Of a DNA stretch of 64,000 nt, positions 63,330 through 64,000 are shown in pieces. This DNA comes from Ligilactobacillus saerimneri DSM 16049 (lineage in GTDB: Bacteria; Bacillota; Bacilli; Lactobacillales; Lactobacillaceae), in NCBI RefSeq assembly GCF_000423265.1, contig NZ_AUHQ01000001.1, forward strand, positions 1 to 64,000. The letters run 5' to 3'. A model generated the notes under the pieces. The model had not been told where the DNA came from, did no database searches, and worked only from the letters and a program-made list of their open reading frames with translations. Position 1 is the first letter of the stretch; every line of letters begins with the position of its first letter. Both the position numbers and the translations under genes were made by a program.

Positions 63330-64000
63330 CTAGGCTCGAGATCCATTATCAATCTGCTGGTGCAAGTATTCAATTAAGACTCGATTTTCGTTGTTAGTCG
63401 TATAATCATCAGCATTTATTATATCATGTGCGGCTTGTTGTGCTACTTGTAATATATTGAGATTAGTTACTGGATCACCAACTTTAAAACTTGGTAATCC
63501 TGACTGCTTTTTTCCTAACAGATCACCTTGTCCCCGCAATTCCAGGTCCTTTTGTGCAATGACAAAGCCATTGGTAGTTGCCACCATTGTTTCCATGCGT
63601 TTTTTACCAAAATCATTTTTAGGATCTGCTACCAACACACAATATGATTGTTGATCGCCTCGACCAACGCGCCCCCGTAACTGATGCAGTTGTGCTAAGC
63701 CAAATCGATCAGCATCTAAAATTACCATCACAGTTGCATTAGGAACATCCACCCCCACTTCGATCACTGTGGTCGAAGCCAGAATTGCTAGTTCACCTGC
63801 TTTAAAAGCTTGCATCACTTGATTCTTCTCGTCATTTGTCATGTTACCATGCAACAATCCTACTGAGTAACGTGGTTCAAAATGATCTTTGAGATTTTGA
63901 TAAACTTCTTCGGCATTTTTGAGATCAATAACGGCGGATTTTTCAATTAATGGCGATATAACGTAAGCTTGAGCACCTTGGTCCAGTTGCTCTCGCAGCA
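63330..64000 (-). CDS. recG: ATP-dependent DNA helicase RecG, 3' part
   Basis: The reading frame is open to the right edge, so only the C-terminal part (about 223 residues) is present. Helicase motifs V and VI are visible (ASTTVIEVGVDVPNATVMVI, LHQLRGRVGRGDQQSYCVLV), and the C-terminal RecG region (QKDLELRGQGDLLGKKQSGL). Restarts stalled forks and processes branched DNA. It precedes plsX as in other Firmicutes. Confidence 0.96.
   Translation of the reverse strand, partial: LREQLDQGAQAYVISPLIEKSAVIDLKNAEEVYQNLKDHFEPRYSVGLLHGNMTNDEKNQVMQAFKAGELAILASTTVIEVGVDVPNATVMVILDADRFGLAQLHQLRGRVGRGDQQSYCVLVADPKNDFGKKRMETMVATTNGFVIAQKDLELRGQGDLLGKKQSGLPSFKVGDPVTNLNILQVAQQAAHDIINADDYTTNNENRVLIEYLHQQIDNGSRA

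Overview
The window is a piece of a low-to-moderate GC Firmicutes chromosome, almost certainly a member of the Lactobacillaceae. The evidence is the type of the housekeeping proteins (PolC-type DNA polymerase III, HrcA/CIRCE control of dnaK, LexA with a CGAAC-N4-GTTTG box, ribosomal protein L27 with a Prp-cleaved N-terminus, YneF/YnzC/Asp23 proteins) and Lactobacillus-type phage genes. I cannot fix genus or species from the sequence alone. The window splits into two parts.

Positions 1 to about 17,750 are the right-hand part of an integrated temperate phage, cut off at the left edge before the packaging and structural genes. From right to left it holds a tyrosine integrase (+ strand), a lysogeny operon (+: small Xre repressor, ImmA-type metallopeptidase, DUF5067 lipoprotein), a divergent control region with several operator-like repeats, and one long leftward early operon. 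That operon carries small regulators, Gp157, an RHH protein, a Sak4-like ATPase, an SF2 helicase, an HNH endonuclease, a DUF669 ssDNA-binding-like protein, a primase-helicase, a VRR-NUC nuclease, small accessory proteins, DUF3310, a sigma-like regulator and an ArpU-type late activator. A likely replication origin (six iterons, an AT-rich stretch, a palindrome and an exact DnaA box) lies between the primase and VRR-NUC genes. Beyond the ArpU gene sits a self-contained cassette with its own promoter and terminator: a Panacea/DUF4065 antitoxin-like gene overlapping a gene for a three-helix membrane protein. It is followed by an independently promoted pair of tiny membrane proteins. Inside the early operon, about 345 bp without a supported leftward gene (13,560-13,913) look like a rightward structured RNA ending in an intrinsic terminator.

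Positions about 17,750 to 64,000 are core chromosome, nearly all transcribed leftward. Reading in the direction of transcription: recG-plsX, acpP, rnc-smc-ftsY-ylxM-ffh, rpsP-khpA-rimM-trmD, rplS, a DUF2785 gene, pyrH-frr-uppS-cdsA-rseP-proS-polC, hrcA-grpE-dnaK-dnaJ, pnuC, a broken CPBP protease gene, rplU-prp-rpmA, pepQ, efp-asp23-nusB, folD-xseA-xseB-ispA-tlyA-argR-recN, ynzC, yneF, trmN6-yazA, rpsB-tsf. Only lexA, plsC and a tRNA-Arg(UCU) run rightward. The genes cover translation, protein targeting, DNA replication and repair, phospholipid and isoprenoid synthesis, folate metabolism and the heat-shock response.

The core gene order is unusual in two places. rpsB-tsf is separated from pyrH-frr by about 31 kb, and polC is followed directly by hrcA without the usual rimP-nusA-infB block. 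The prophage lies immediately beyond tsf, where pyrH is normally found.
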